This document shows, piece after piece, positions 1-7,436 of a stretch of 17,371 nucleotides of DNA. The notes beneath the pieces were generated by a model. That model had not been told where the DNA came from. It searched no databases and was given only the letters and a program-made list of their open reading frames with translations. Source of the DNA: Flavobacteriales bacterium UBA4585 (GTDB lineage: Bacteria; Bacteroidota; Bacteroidia; Flavobacteriales; Schleiferiaceae). Position 1 is the stretch's first letter. The number at the start of each line of letters is the position of its first letter. The stretch lies in the NCBI GenBank assembly GCA_949487015.1, contig CATAQZ010000047.1, positions 1-17,371 of the forward strand, in the 5' to 3' direction. The position numbers were made by a program, and so were the translations under genes.

Positions 1-544
1 CTCCATTACCACCCAAGCGAACCGGCTCAATATCGTCGTAAGTTTCTTCCTTACTTAAAATTACATTGACTGCCTTTCTTCCACCGTCGAGCTCTTGCAA
101 AAGATTCGGCAAATCTCTGTAGGCATCTGGGCCCACAACTAGATCGACCAATTTCTCTTCTTCTAGAAGTTTGCCTTTCACACGCTCCGCCATACAGCCG
201 AGCACCCCAATTTTCATGTCGGGATTCTTTCTTTTGTGGCCGTTAAAATGATTGAGGCGATTACGAACGGTTTGTTCTGCTTTATCTCTAATAGAACAGG
301 TGTTCAGTAATACTAAATCTGCTTCCTCGGCATTTTGTGTTGTGGTGTACCCCTCTTTACCCAAAACAGATGCAACAATCTCGCTATCAGAGAAATTCAT
401 CTGGCAACCGTACGACTCGATGTAGAGTTTTTTAGTGCCAGTTGGGTTTTTGGTTTCGAGAACCGTTCCGTCGTGTTCATGTGGGTTCTTATCGCCCTCG
501 GCGTAGAGACCCCTTCCGCTTGCGCGCTTTGTCTTTGCTTCCAT
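1..544 (-). CDS. miaB: tRNA-2-methylthio-N6-dimethylallyladenosine synthase MiaB, N-terminal part (partial)
   Basis: MiaB is a radical-SAM enzyme that adds the 2-methylthio group to i6A37 of tRNAs reading UNN codons. The first 181 codons are visible, starting at the ATG complementary to 542-544. After a polar lead of about 38 residues comes KKLYIESYGCQMN, the classic start of the methylthiotransferase (UPF0004) domain. The three cysteines that hold the auxiliary [4Fe-4S] cluster are present: C47 (YGCQMN), C83 (NTCSIRDKAE) and C117 (VLGCMAERVK). The segment ends at DDIEPVRLGGNG, so the radical-SAM CxxxCxxC motif and the TRAM domain lie outside the window. The methionines at 50 and later lie beyond the first cysteine region, which supports the distal start. 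It diverges from topA. Seen: the motifs. Known: family function. Alternative: another MTTase such as MtaB or RimO, but NTCSIRDKAEQ is MiaB-like. Confidence 0.95.
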   Translation of the reverse strand, partial: MEAKTKRASGRGLYAEGDKNPHEHDGTVLETKNPTGTKKLYIESYGCQMNFSDSEIVASVLGKEGYTTTQNAEEADLVLLNTCSIRDKAEQTVRNRLNHFNGHKRKNPDMKIGVLGCMAERVKGKLLEEEKLVDLVVGPDAYRDLPNLLQELDGGRKAVNVILSKEETYDDIEPVRLGGNG

Positions 545-586
545 AATTGTATTCCGCTCAAAACTTTACTTTCTTTCGCGGTAGTA

Positions 587-594
587 CAAAGATA
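587..594 (-). promoter_or_regulatory. Candidate -7 promoter element for miaB
   Basis: On the minus strand this reads TATCTTTG, an exact match to the Bacteroidota -7 consensus TAnnTTTG. It lies 42 bases upstream of the miaB ATG, giving an expected leader of about 35-38 bases. The nearest TTG that could serve as the -33 element (complement of 608-610) is only 13 bases away, shorter than the usual 17-23, so the -33 half is weak. Confidence 0.5.
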
Positions 595-705
595 CAAGCA
601 ATACTGACAATTTGTCCGATTTTAAAAAATCTATTACGTAGTAATACGGAATTCGTGTAAACCACTCCATTATATAAGGAGTTGAAAGTTGCCGATTTTT
701 AGCCT

Positions 706-713
706 TTACTTTG
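706..713 (+). promoter_or_regulatory. Candidate -7 promoter element for topA
   Basis: TTACTTTG matches TAnnTTTG except for position 2. A TTG at 682-684 is 21 bases upstream, within the spacing accepted for Flavobacteria. The next bases, GCGGCAA (713-719), also follow the porP candidate -7 element. The expected transcript would have a leader of about 25 bases before the ATG at 744. This is the only promoter-like string close to topA on this strand. Confidence 0.4.
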
Positions 714-743
714 CGGCAATAATTAAAATGCACCCCGCATCCT

Positions 744-3038
744 ATGGCAAAGAATCTCGTAATCGTTGAGTCACCTGCAAAGGCAAAGACTATTCAGAAG
801 TACCTAGGCGCCGATTTCCAAGTACTGTCCTCTTATGGACACATTCGCGATTTGTGCGATAAAGGAATGGCCATTGACATAGAAAACAATTTCCAACCGG
901 AATATTGTGTTTCAAAAGACAAAACCAGTCTAGTCAAAGAGCTTAAAGCGGCTGCGAAGAAAGTGGATAAAGTCTGGCTCGCTTCGGATGAGGACCGCGA
1001 AGGAGAAGCTATTGCATGGCACCTTTATGAAAGTTTAGGCCTAAAGGATGGAAATACGGAACGCATCGTATTTAACGAGATCACCAAAACAGCCATCCTT
1101 CGTGCAGTTGAGAATCCTAGAAAGATTAACAAGGAACTTGTCGATGCCCAACAAGCGCGCCGCGTTTTAGACCGACTAGTGGGTTATGAATTGAGCCCAG
1201 TGCTTTGGAAAAGTATTCAGCGCGGCTTAAGTGCAGGACGCGTTCAAAGTGTAGCCGTTCGCTTAATTGTAGAAAAAGAAAGAGAAATCGAGGGCCATGA
1301 GGTAACCTCTAGCTATAAGGTCAGCGGAATTTTCAGCGATGGAAAAATCAGCTTTAAAGCCGATGTAAGTACCAATTTCAAAACGCAAGAAGAAGCAAAA
1401 GTCTTTTTGAACGGTTGTGTTGGGGCAACATATGAAGTAGAAAGTGTTGAAATGCGTCCAGGAAAACGCAGTCCAGCGGCACCTTTTACAACCTCAACGT
1501 TGCAGCAAGAGGCGAGTAGAAAATTGGGCTTTAGTGTAAGCCAAACGATGACGCTTGCGCAACGCCTTTACGAAGCAGGACACATCACTTACATGAGAAC
1601 GGATAGCTTTAATTTAAGTAACGATGCTATCGCTGGTATCGCGGCACATGTTGAGCAGAGTTATGGTTCAGAATACCATCAAGCACGTAAGTTTGCGACA
1701 AAAAATAAAGGTGCTCAAGAGGCGCACGAAGCCATTCGTCCTACCAACTTTGCAAAGAGTATGGCTGGTGGAGATGACCGCCAGAAAAAACTTTACGACC
1801 TGATCTACAAGCGTACCATTGCCTCACAAATGGCTGATGCGAAATTGGAAAACACTACGATCAAACTGTTCAATCAGGGACACCCTGATGCGCAGCGCTT
1901 TACTGCACGTGGTCAGGTGATTAAATTCGACGGTTTCATTCGAGTATATCAAGAAGGTACGGATGACGAGAGCACGGATGAATTGGACGGTCAATTACCG
2001 GCAGTAAAGGAAGGGAACACTTTAACTTCAAAAGAAATTACTGCGACCGAACGCTTTACTAAGCATACGCCCCGTTACACGGAAGCTTCTTTAGTTAAGA
2101 AATTAGAAGAACTCGGTATAGGACGACCATCGACCTATGCCCCGACCATTTCCACCATTCAAAAGCGAAATTATGTCATCAAGGACAGTCTTGAAGGCAA
2201 CAAGCGTGAGTACCATGTATTGAGCGCAACGGCAGAAGGAGTCTCTGCACGGATAGATACTGAAACCTATGGAGCAGATAAGAATAAACTGTTTCCTACA
2301 GACATCGGTCGCGTAGTAACAGATTTCTTACTCGAGCACTATGGCTTGATCATGGATTACCAATTCACGGCAAAAGCAGAAGCAAACTTTGATACGGTAG
2401 CTGCAGGGAAAATCGGCTGGCAAGACAGCATTAAGGATTTTTACGGCGAATTCCATCCACTTATCGAAAATGCACCTGAAAATGCGCGTGCAAGTCGTGT
2501 TTTAGGCGAGGAGCCGGGCACCGGTGAACCAGTTTATGTAAAACTTGCGCGTTATGGGTTTGTATTCCAATTCGGTGACGGTGATGAAGAAACTAAGCCA
2601 CGCTTCAAAAAGCTACCTCAAGGTGTTGGTTTTTATGATGCCACACTAGAAATGGCATTGCGCAAGGAAGTTCTTCCACGTATTGTCGGTGATTATAAAG
2701 AGCTCGAAGTAAAGGCAAACGTTGGCCGGTACGGCCCTTACGTCATGTGGAATAAGAAATTTTATAGCCTTACGGATGACGCACCGGAAACAGTAAGTCT
2801 TGAAAAAGCGATAGCGGTAATTGAAGAAAAAGAGGCTGGTGCCGCGAACAACACAATTGCTGAATTTACTGAGGAACCATTGATCCAAGTCCTAAAAGGT
2901 CGCTATGGACCCTATATCAAATCCGAAGGCAAGAACTTTAAGATTCCAAAAGACACTGATCCGGAAACTTTAGATCGTGCAGCTTGTGAAGAACTTATCA
3001 AAGCAGGCCCCACAAAGCGTCGGGCAAAGCGCAAATAA
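744..3038 (+). CDS. topA: DNA topoisomerase I (type IA)
   Basis: TopA relaxes negatively supercoiled DNA by cutting and rejoining one strand through a 5'-phosphotyrosine. The 764-residue product opens with the Toprim domain: MAKNLVIVESPAKAKTI contains the catalytic E9, and SDEDREGEA gives the metal-binding D82/D84/E86. SAGRVQSVAVRLI (residues 163-175) is the conserved helix before domain III. The active-site tyrosine is Y283 in HITYMRTDS, and the HEAIRPT and GIGRPSTYAPTI motifs follow. The C-terminus has two or three topoisomerase C-terminal repeats (KANVGRYGPYV and LKGRYGPYIKSEG) and ends in a basic tail, TKRRAKRK. There are no C4 zinc fingers, unlike E. coli TopA, which is usual for Bacteroidota. 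The ATG at 744 is fixed by the invariant N-terminus. The gene lies 26 bases upstream of the arginase-like gene with no terminator between, so they may be cotranscribed. Confidence 0.97.
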   Translation: MAKNLVIVESPAKAKTIQKYLGADFQVLSSYGHIRDLCDKGMAIDIENNFQPEYCVSKDKTSLVKELKAAAKKVDKVWLASDEDREGEAIAWHLYESLGLKDGNTERIVFNEITKTAILRAVENPRKINKELVDAQQARRVLDRLVGYELSPVLWKSIQRGLSAGRVQSVAVRLIVEKEREIEGHEVTSSYKVSGIFSDGKISFKADVSTNFKTQEEAKVFLNGCVGATYEVESVEMRPGKRSPAAPFTTSTLQQEASRKLGFSVSQTMTLAQRLYEAGHITYMRTDSFNLSNDAIAGIAAHVEQSYGSEYHQARKFATKNKGAQEAHEAIRPTNFAKSMAGGDDRQKKLYDLIYKRTIASQMADAKLENTTIKLFNQGHPDAQRFTARGQVIKFDGFIRVYQEGTDDESTDELDGQLPAVKEGNTLTSKEITATERFTKHTPRYTEASLVKKLEELGIGRPSTYAPTISTIQKRNYVIKDSLEGNKREYHVLSATAEGVSARIDTETYGADKNKLFPTDIGRVVTDFLLEHYGLIMDYQFTAKAEANFDTVAAGKIGWQDSIKDFYGEFHPLIENAPENARASRVLGEEPGTGEPVYVKLARYGFVFQFGDGDEETKPRFKKLPQGVGFYDATLEMALRKEVLPRIVGDYKELEVKANVGRYGPYVMWNKKFYSLTDDAPETVSLEKAIAVIEEKEAGAANNTIAEFTEEPLIQVLKGRYGPYIKSEGKNFKIPKDTDPETLDRAACEELIKAGPTKRRAKRK

Positions 3039-3064
3039 GGTTCTAAATTGGTCGGGTAAATGAT

Positions 3065-4222
3065 ATGCCCGTGGAACATCTCAGCCCTGTACCTGAAAGT
3101 GTCATCGATGCACTTCCCGTTTTAGACGCCAATCAGTTGGGGCGAAGTATTCGTCGCCACACTGAAATGGAGGGTCTTCCCGATTTAGACGGCATTAAAG
3201 TCGCTATTGTCGGAGTGCAGGAAGATCGCAGAGCTTATCGCAACGTAGGTTGCGATGGTGCTGCCGATGCAATACGGCCATTCCTATACCAGCTGTACAA
3301 GGGAAAATGGGACTACGGTATAGCCGATCTAGGCAATCTTTATAAGGGCGAACGTCATACAGACACATTACTCTTACTCAAGGAAATCGCTCAAGAATTG
3401 CTCCAGAGGCAGATCGTATTGATCACTATCGGTGGTTCACAGGAACTGACTTACGCGAATTACCGCGGTTATGATTCGCTGGAACAAACCGTAAACATTG
3501 TCAGCGTTGATGCCCGACTTGACGTCGGCTCAGAAGGACGTGATTTAGACCACCAGAGCTACGTTTCTCATCTTGTACTCCAAGAACCACACAATCTTTA
3601 CAACTTCACAAACCTCGGCTACCAAACGTATTTTAACAGCCCTGAGGAGATTGGACTGATTGACAAACTCTTTTTTGAAGCAGTCCGACTAGGTCAAATA
3701 CAAAATCAAATAGCCCGTACAGAACCTTTCCTGCGTGATGCTGACCTTGTTAGTATAGACATGAGCGCTGTGCGTCAAAGTTACAATCCGGGAACATTTT
3801 ACACTTCACCACATGGATTAAGCGGCGAGGATTTGTGCGCAATCACGCGTTATGCGGGCATGAGCGATCGACTAACTCAATTAGGACTTTTTGAATACAA
3901 CCCAAGGCTCGATCGAAACGGTCAAAGCGCACACCTTTGTGCCCATGCCCTGTGGTATTTTTTCGAAGGACTGTCGCTACGATTTGGCGATTACCCCATC
4001 GGCTCGCGTACGAATTATGAAAAATACACCGTTCTAGTCGATGAAGAGGATGAAGTTCACTTTCATAAAAGTCCTGCGAGCGGACGTTGGTGGATAGAGA
4101 TTCCGAAGGGAGGGCCAGATTCCAACAGAACTACTCTAGCGCCCTGTGATTATGAAGATTATACAGAAGCCCTGAATGGAAAAATACCCTCGAGATGGTG
4201 GAAGGCGCAGCAAAAAGCGTGA
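3065..4222 (+). CDS. Ureohydrolase-fold (arginase/formiminoglutamase-like) protein with degraded metal site
   Basis: The 385-residue protein has the arginase/agmatinase/formimidoylglutamase fold. Landmarks are YRNVGCDGAADAIRPFLY (residues 58-75, like the family's G..GP..IR region), ITIGGSQELT (120-129), VDARLDVG (148-155), LVSIDMSAV (228-236) and a late SAHLCAHALW helix. In active enzymes the two Mn ions are held by GGDH, DAHxD and SxDxD. Here the first His is Q126, the second His is R151 and the last Asp is S234. Only D149, D153 and D232 remain, so metal binding and catalysis are doubtful. It has an extra C-terminal region of about 70 residues (VHFHKSPASGRWWIEIP). No signal peptide is seen, so it is probably cytoplasmic. 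It sits between topA and the porP-gld block. From memory, proteins of this type lie beside T9SS genes in related genomes, but their role is unknown to me. Fold family: fairly sure. Enzymatic role: unsure. Confidence 0.8.
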   Translation: MPVEHLSPVPESVIDALPVLDANQLGRSIRRHTEMEGLPDLDGIKVAIVGVQEDRRAYRNVGCDGAADAIRPFLYQLYKGKWDYGIADLGNLYKGERHTDTLLLLKEIAQELLQRQIVLITIGGSQELTYANYRGYDSLEQTVNIVSVDARLDVGSEGRDLDHQSYVSHLVLQEPHNLYNFTNLGYQTYFNSPEEIGLIDKLFFEAVRLGQIQNQIARTEPFLRDADLVSIDMSAVRQSYNPGTFYTSPHGLSGEDLCAITRYAGMSDRLTQLGLFEYNPRLDRNGQSAHLCAHALWYFFEGLSLRFGDYPIGSRTNYEKYTVLVDEEDEVHFHKSPASGRWWIEIPKGGPDSNRTTLAPCDYEDYTEALNGKIPSRWWKAQQKA

Positions 4223-4262
4223 TAACTAACCGGTAAATGTGTCGTTCGCAAAGGAATTTTTC

Positions 4263-4270
4263 TATCTTTA
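4263..4270 (+). promoter_or_regulatory. Candidate -7 promoter element for porP-gldKLMN
   Basis: TATCTTTA matches TAnnTTTG at all but the last base and is followed by GCGGCAA, as at topA. It would place a transcription start near 4275-4278, about 25-29 bases before the preferred porP ATG at 4304. No good -33 TTG is present; TTC at 4244-4246 is the best candidate, 16 bases upstream. No other promoter-like string was found before gldK, so this is the best candidate for the whole T9SS block. Confidence 0.35.
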
Positions 4271-4303
4271 GCGGCAACTGAAAACATGTTTGCGCAAAAC
4301 CAC

Positions 4304-5242
4304 ATGAAAAAAACCCGTATCGCCCTGTTTGCAATGCTCTGCACCTCAGCCCTTTGGGCTCAGCAAGATGTGCAGTTTACGCAGTTTGCAAACAATAAAA
4401 TCTTCTACAATCCAGGCGTTACTGGAGCAGGAGATGCTATTTGTCTCTCTGCGGCACACCGTTCGCAGTGGGTAGGATTCGACAATGCGCCTACCACGCA
4501 GAACTTTTCTTCGAATATTCCGTTGAATTTTCTACATGGAGGACTCGCTTTGAATTTCACGAACGATATGATTGGTTATTTCCAAGACATCACTGTTGGC
4601 GTAGGTTACGGTTACCAAATGGACCTTGCGGGAGGTACACTCGGGCTTGGGCTTCGTGCTGACTTCAGAAACAAAAACGTTACTTCAGGCGTCTGGGCAC
4701 CGCCCCAAACCATGAATGATCCTTCTTTAGTTGCGCTAGGAAGCACTTCTATGGCGACAGATTTATCTTTCGGAGCCTATTATCAGCAAGAAACGTGGTA
4801 CGCGGGATTAAGCAGTACACGCTTACTAGAGACTAAAGACATCCTAAATGCTACTGGAGGTAGCGCAAATGCTCAAATCCGTGGACAACGTCATTACTAC
4901 TTAATGGGAGGGTATAACCTTGATTTAGGTAACGGTATAGTACTTCAGCCTGCAGCTATGGTCAAAACAGACTTAGTTACCACCCAGCTGGACATAAACG
5001 CAGCTGCAACATATAATAATCAGATTTGGGGAGGCGTTACCTATCGTGTATACGATGCATTGGCGATTATGGCCGGTTATCAAATTACTAAAGATTTACG
5101 TGCAACGTACTCTTATGACCTTACGACTTCTTCGCTTGCAAATTCAAGCAGCGGTTCGCATGAAATCATGATGAGTTACTGTTTTACAATAGAAATACCG
5201 CCTAAAGAAAAAGGTAGTTACAGAAACCCTATATTTTTGTAA
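4304..5242 (+). CDS. porP: PorP/SprF family type IX secretion outer-membrane protein
   Basis: PorP/SprF proteins are outer-membrane beta-barrels needed for secretion or surface attachment of T9SS cargo. The 312-residue product has a signal peptide (MKKTRIALFAMLCTSALWA, cleavage expected before QQDVQF). The family opening follows: FTQFANNKIFYNPGVTGAGD, then LSAAHRSQWVGF near residue 50. The rest is amphipathic, Gly- and aromatic-rich beta-strand sequence such as VGVGYGYQMDLAGG and GGVTYRVYDALAIMAGYQIT, with a late YSYDLTTSSL strand and HEIMMSYCF near the end. An in-frame ATG at 4286 would add MFAQNH; I prefer 4304 because it gives a normal MKK signal peptide. It lies 46 bases before gldK, the order known as porP-porK-porL-porM-porN in Porphyromonas. 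The family call is firm; which cargo it serves cannot be told. Confidence 0.9.
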   Translation: MKKTRIALFAMLCTSALWAQQDVQFTQFANNKIFYNPGVTGAGDAICLSAAHRSQWVGFDNAPTTQNFSSNIPLNFLHGGLALNFTNDMIGYFQDITVGVGYGYQMDLAGGTLGLGLRADFRNKNVTSGVWAPPQTMNDPSLVALGSTSMATDLSFGAYYQQETWYAGLSSTRLLETKDILNATGGSANAQIRGQRHYYLMGGYNLDLGNGIVLQPAAMVKTDLVTTQLDINAAATYNNQIWGGVTYRVYDALAIMAGYQITKDLRATYSYDLTTSSLANSSSGSHEIMMSYCFTIEIPPKEKGSYRNPIFL

Positions 5243-5288
5243 TATAGCGGCTTGCTTAAAAAACGAATAAAGTAGAAATACATAGATT

Positions 5289-6704
5289 ATGAAAAAGTTC
5301 CTCTTAGGGATGGCGTCTATCGCACTTCTAGCCTCGTGTGGCAGCAGTGATCATGGCGAATTGGTCGGTGTTCAAGACCGTCCTACCTGGTACCCTAGCG
5401 AACCTTATGGCATGGTGTACATCCCTCAAGGATCATTCACAATGGGTAACCATGATGAAGATGTTCCTTACTCGTACACAGCCCCTGCGAAGGTGGTGAG
5501 CGTACCGTCGTTCTACATGGACCAAACGGAGGTTACGAATAACGAATACCGTCAATTCGTGCGTTGGGTGCGTGATTCCATCACTCGCACGCGCCTTGCT
5601 GAAGGTTTGGTAGAAGACTTTGAGTACACAGATTTAGCAGAAATGGAAGATCCTACCTTCTTCCAAGAATACGTAGCACTAAACTATCCAGACAGCATGA
5701 TGCGCCGTTTGGACTGGGATCCTTACCTCGAGTGGGACAAAGACCGCTACCCATCTGCAGAATACACGGAAGTTATTGAAAGTATGTACCTCGCTCCTGA
5801 AGAGCAGTGGTTGGGTTACCGCCATTTGGATACACGTCAATTGAACTACACCTACTTCTGGATCAACAAGCAGAAAGCGGCTAGTAAACTCAACCGTGTT
5901 AAGTTCGACTACAAAGACCAGGATGGTGATGGTGAATTGTTCGGGTACCGTGATTACATCAAAGACACTCAGGCGGAAAGCGATCGTGCTTCTTTCTTTG
6001 AGAAAGAAACTATTAATGTGTATCCAGATACTTTAGTGTGGATTCATGATTTCACCTACAGCTTTAATGAGCCGATGCATGATAAGTACTTCTGGCACCC
6101 GGCCTACGACGAATACCCTGTAGTAGGTGTGAGCTGGAGACAAGCGCGTGCTTTTGCAAACTGGAGAAGTAAATACCGCAGAGATTACCTTAAACGTGCA
6201 GGAGAATTGATCGAACACGATTTCCGTCTACCGACAGAGGCAGAGTGGGAATACGCCGCACGCGGAGGTGAAGAACTGACCACATTCCCTTGGGGTGGTC
6301 CTTACGCTACGAACAGCGCAGGTTGTTACCTTGCTAACTTTAAACCGCGTCGTGGTAATTTAACAGCAGATGGTGGTTTCTACCCTGTAAAAACTACAGC
6401 ATACTCTCCTAATGGATACAACTTATACTGCATGTCTGGAAACGTGAGCGAGTGGACTTCAACTGCCTTTGATGTTCAGTCTTATGCATTTGCTAGCGAC
6501 GTAGCACCTGAATTCCAATACAATGCATTTGAGGATGAGACTGAAACGATGAAGCGCAAAGTAATTCGTGGCGGTTCTTGGAAAGATGTTGCATACTTCA
6601 TGCAGCTAGGTGCAAGAGACTATGAATACCAGGACACGGCGAAAAGCTACATCGGTTTTAGAACGGTTCAGAGCTTCATCGGTCGCGATCTTAAAGATTT
6701 TTAA
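5289..6704 (+). CDS. gldK: Gliding/T9SS lipoprotein GldK (PorK)
   Basis: GldK/PorK lipoproteins form, with GldN/PorN, the large ring under the outer membrane that is part of the T9SS machine. The 471-residue product has a lipoprotein signal ending in the lipobox LLASC with C17 as the lipidated residue. The body is a formylglycine-generating-enzyme (FGE-sulfatase) fold split by an insertion. The first part is MVYIPQGSFTMGN...FYMDQTEVTNNEYRQFVRW (42-93). The second has VVGVSWRQARAFANW (278-292), RLPTEAEWEYAARGG (313-327), MSGNVSEW (382-389), VIRGGSW (425-431) and IGFR (455-458). FGE enzymes have Cys directly after GFR; here it is T459, consistent with a structural role. The insertion (about 95-270) carries DQDGDGE at 210-216, an EF-hand-like DxDxDG string. 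It is first in the gldKLMN run. Confidence 0.95.
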   Translation: MKKFLLGMASIALLASCGSSDHGELVGVQDRPTWYPSEPYGMVYIPQGSFTMGNHDEDVPYSYTAPAKVVSVPSFYMDQTEVTNNEYRQFVRWVRDSITRTRLAEGLVEDFEYTDLAEMEDPTFFQEYVALNYPDSMMRRLDWDPYLEWDKDRYPSAEYTEVIESMYLAPEEQWLGYRHLDTRQLNYTYFWINKQKAASKLNRVKFDYKDQDGDGELFGYRDYIKDTQAESDRASFFEKETINVYPDTLVWIHDFTYSFNEPMHDKYFWHPAYDEYPVVGVSWRQARAFANWRSKYRRDYLKRAGELIEHDFRLPTEAEWEYAARGGEELTTFPWGGPYATNSAGCYLANFKPRRGNLTADGGFYPVKTTAYSPNGYNLYCMSGNVSEWTSTAFDVQSYAFASDVAPEFQYNAFEDETETMKRKVIRGGSWKDVAYFMQLGARDYEYQDTAKSYIGFRTVQSFIGRDLKDF

Positions 6705-6746
6705 TACAACCCTATCACTAATAACTCACAACAACAACTTTGAATT

Positions 6747-7385
6747 ATGGCACTAATTGATGTAAACGGTAAGAGATTTAAGAACTTTATGGCAAAACTG
6801 TACGGTATTGGTGCAGCAGTCGTAATTCTAGGAGCCCTATTTAAAATCATGCACTGGGAAGGTGCCAACTATATGCTTGTTGTTGGTCTTGGAACTGAAG
6901 CAGTGATCTTCTTGTTCTCAGCATTTGAGAAGCCAGCAACTGATTACGATTGGTCATTAGTATACCCTGAATTAGCTACTGGTGACGGTGGTGAACGTGC
7001 TTTAAGTGTTACAGAGCAACTGGATACTGCGCTACAAGACGGCGGTATCGATTCTGCACTAATTGAGCGTCTTGGAGAGGGTATGCGTTCGCTAAGCGAA
7101 ACGGCAGGTTCTTTGTCTGGTGCTGTTGATGCCGCTGGTGCTACAGCAGCGTACAGCGAGCAACTGAACAGTGCTGCTAGTAACATGGAAAACTTGAATG
7201 CGCTTTATGCTGTTCAACTCGAGAACGCAACTGCACAGGTTGAACGTCAAAATGATGTTATGGAAAAATTGAGTGGAGCATCTACGAACGCAGAAGGTCT
7301 CGCATCGCAACTTCAGAACTTGCAAGGCAATCTTGAGTCACTCAACAGTGTCTACGGTGGAATGCTTACTGCTATGGGGAAATAA
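6747..7385 (+). CDS. gldL: T9SS/gliding motor inner-membrane protein GldL (PorL)
   Basis: GldL is the pentameric inner-membrane half of the GldLM motor, which uses the proton gradient to drive type IX secretion and gliding. The 212-residue product has two transmembrane helices, about 18-33 (GIGAAVVILGALFKIMHWEG) and 42-60 (MLVVGLGTEAVIFLFSAFE). E51 in GLGTEAVIF aligns, from memory of F. johnsoniae GldL, with the essential membrane glutamate E49. K33 and H36 in the LFKIMH end of helix 1 also match conserved polar residues. DWSLVYPEL after helix 2 is a family signature. The rest is an Ala/Ser/Gln/Asn-rich cytoplasmic tail with coiled-coil character (SNMENLNALYAVQLENATAQVERQ region). It lies 42 bases after gldK and 51 bases before gldM. 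Confidence 0.96.
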   Translation: MALIDVNGKRFKNFMAKLYGIGAAVVILGALFKIMHWEGANYMLVVGLGTEAVIFLFSAFEKPATDYDWSLVYPELATGDGGERALSVTEQLDTALQDGGIDSALIERLGEGMRSLSETAGSLSGAVDAAGATAAYSEQLNSAASNMENLNALYAVQLENATAQVERQNDVMEKLSGASTNAEGLASQLQNLQGNLESLNSVYGGMLTAMGK

Positions 7386-7436
7386 TTGGATAACCAACAA
7401 CTATCCCATTAAATAACCCAAAACAAAAAGAATAAA

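Noticed and set aside
4286..4303. Earlier ATG for porP
   Set aside because: It would place MFAQNH before a textbook MKKTR signal peptide; the later ATG at 4304 is more likely.
6735..6742. CAACTTTG just before gldL as a promoter -7 element
   Set aside because: The first T of TAnnTTTG is missing, no TTG lies at the -33 distance, and gldL is expected to be read from upstream.
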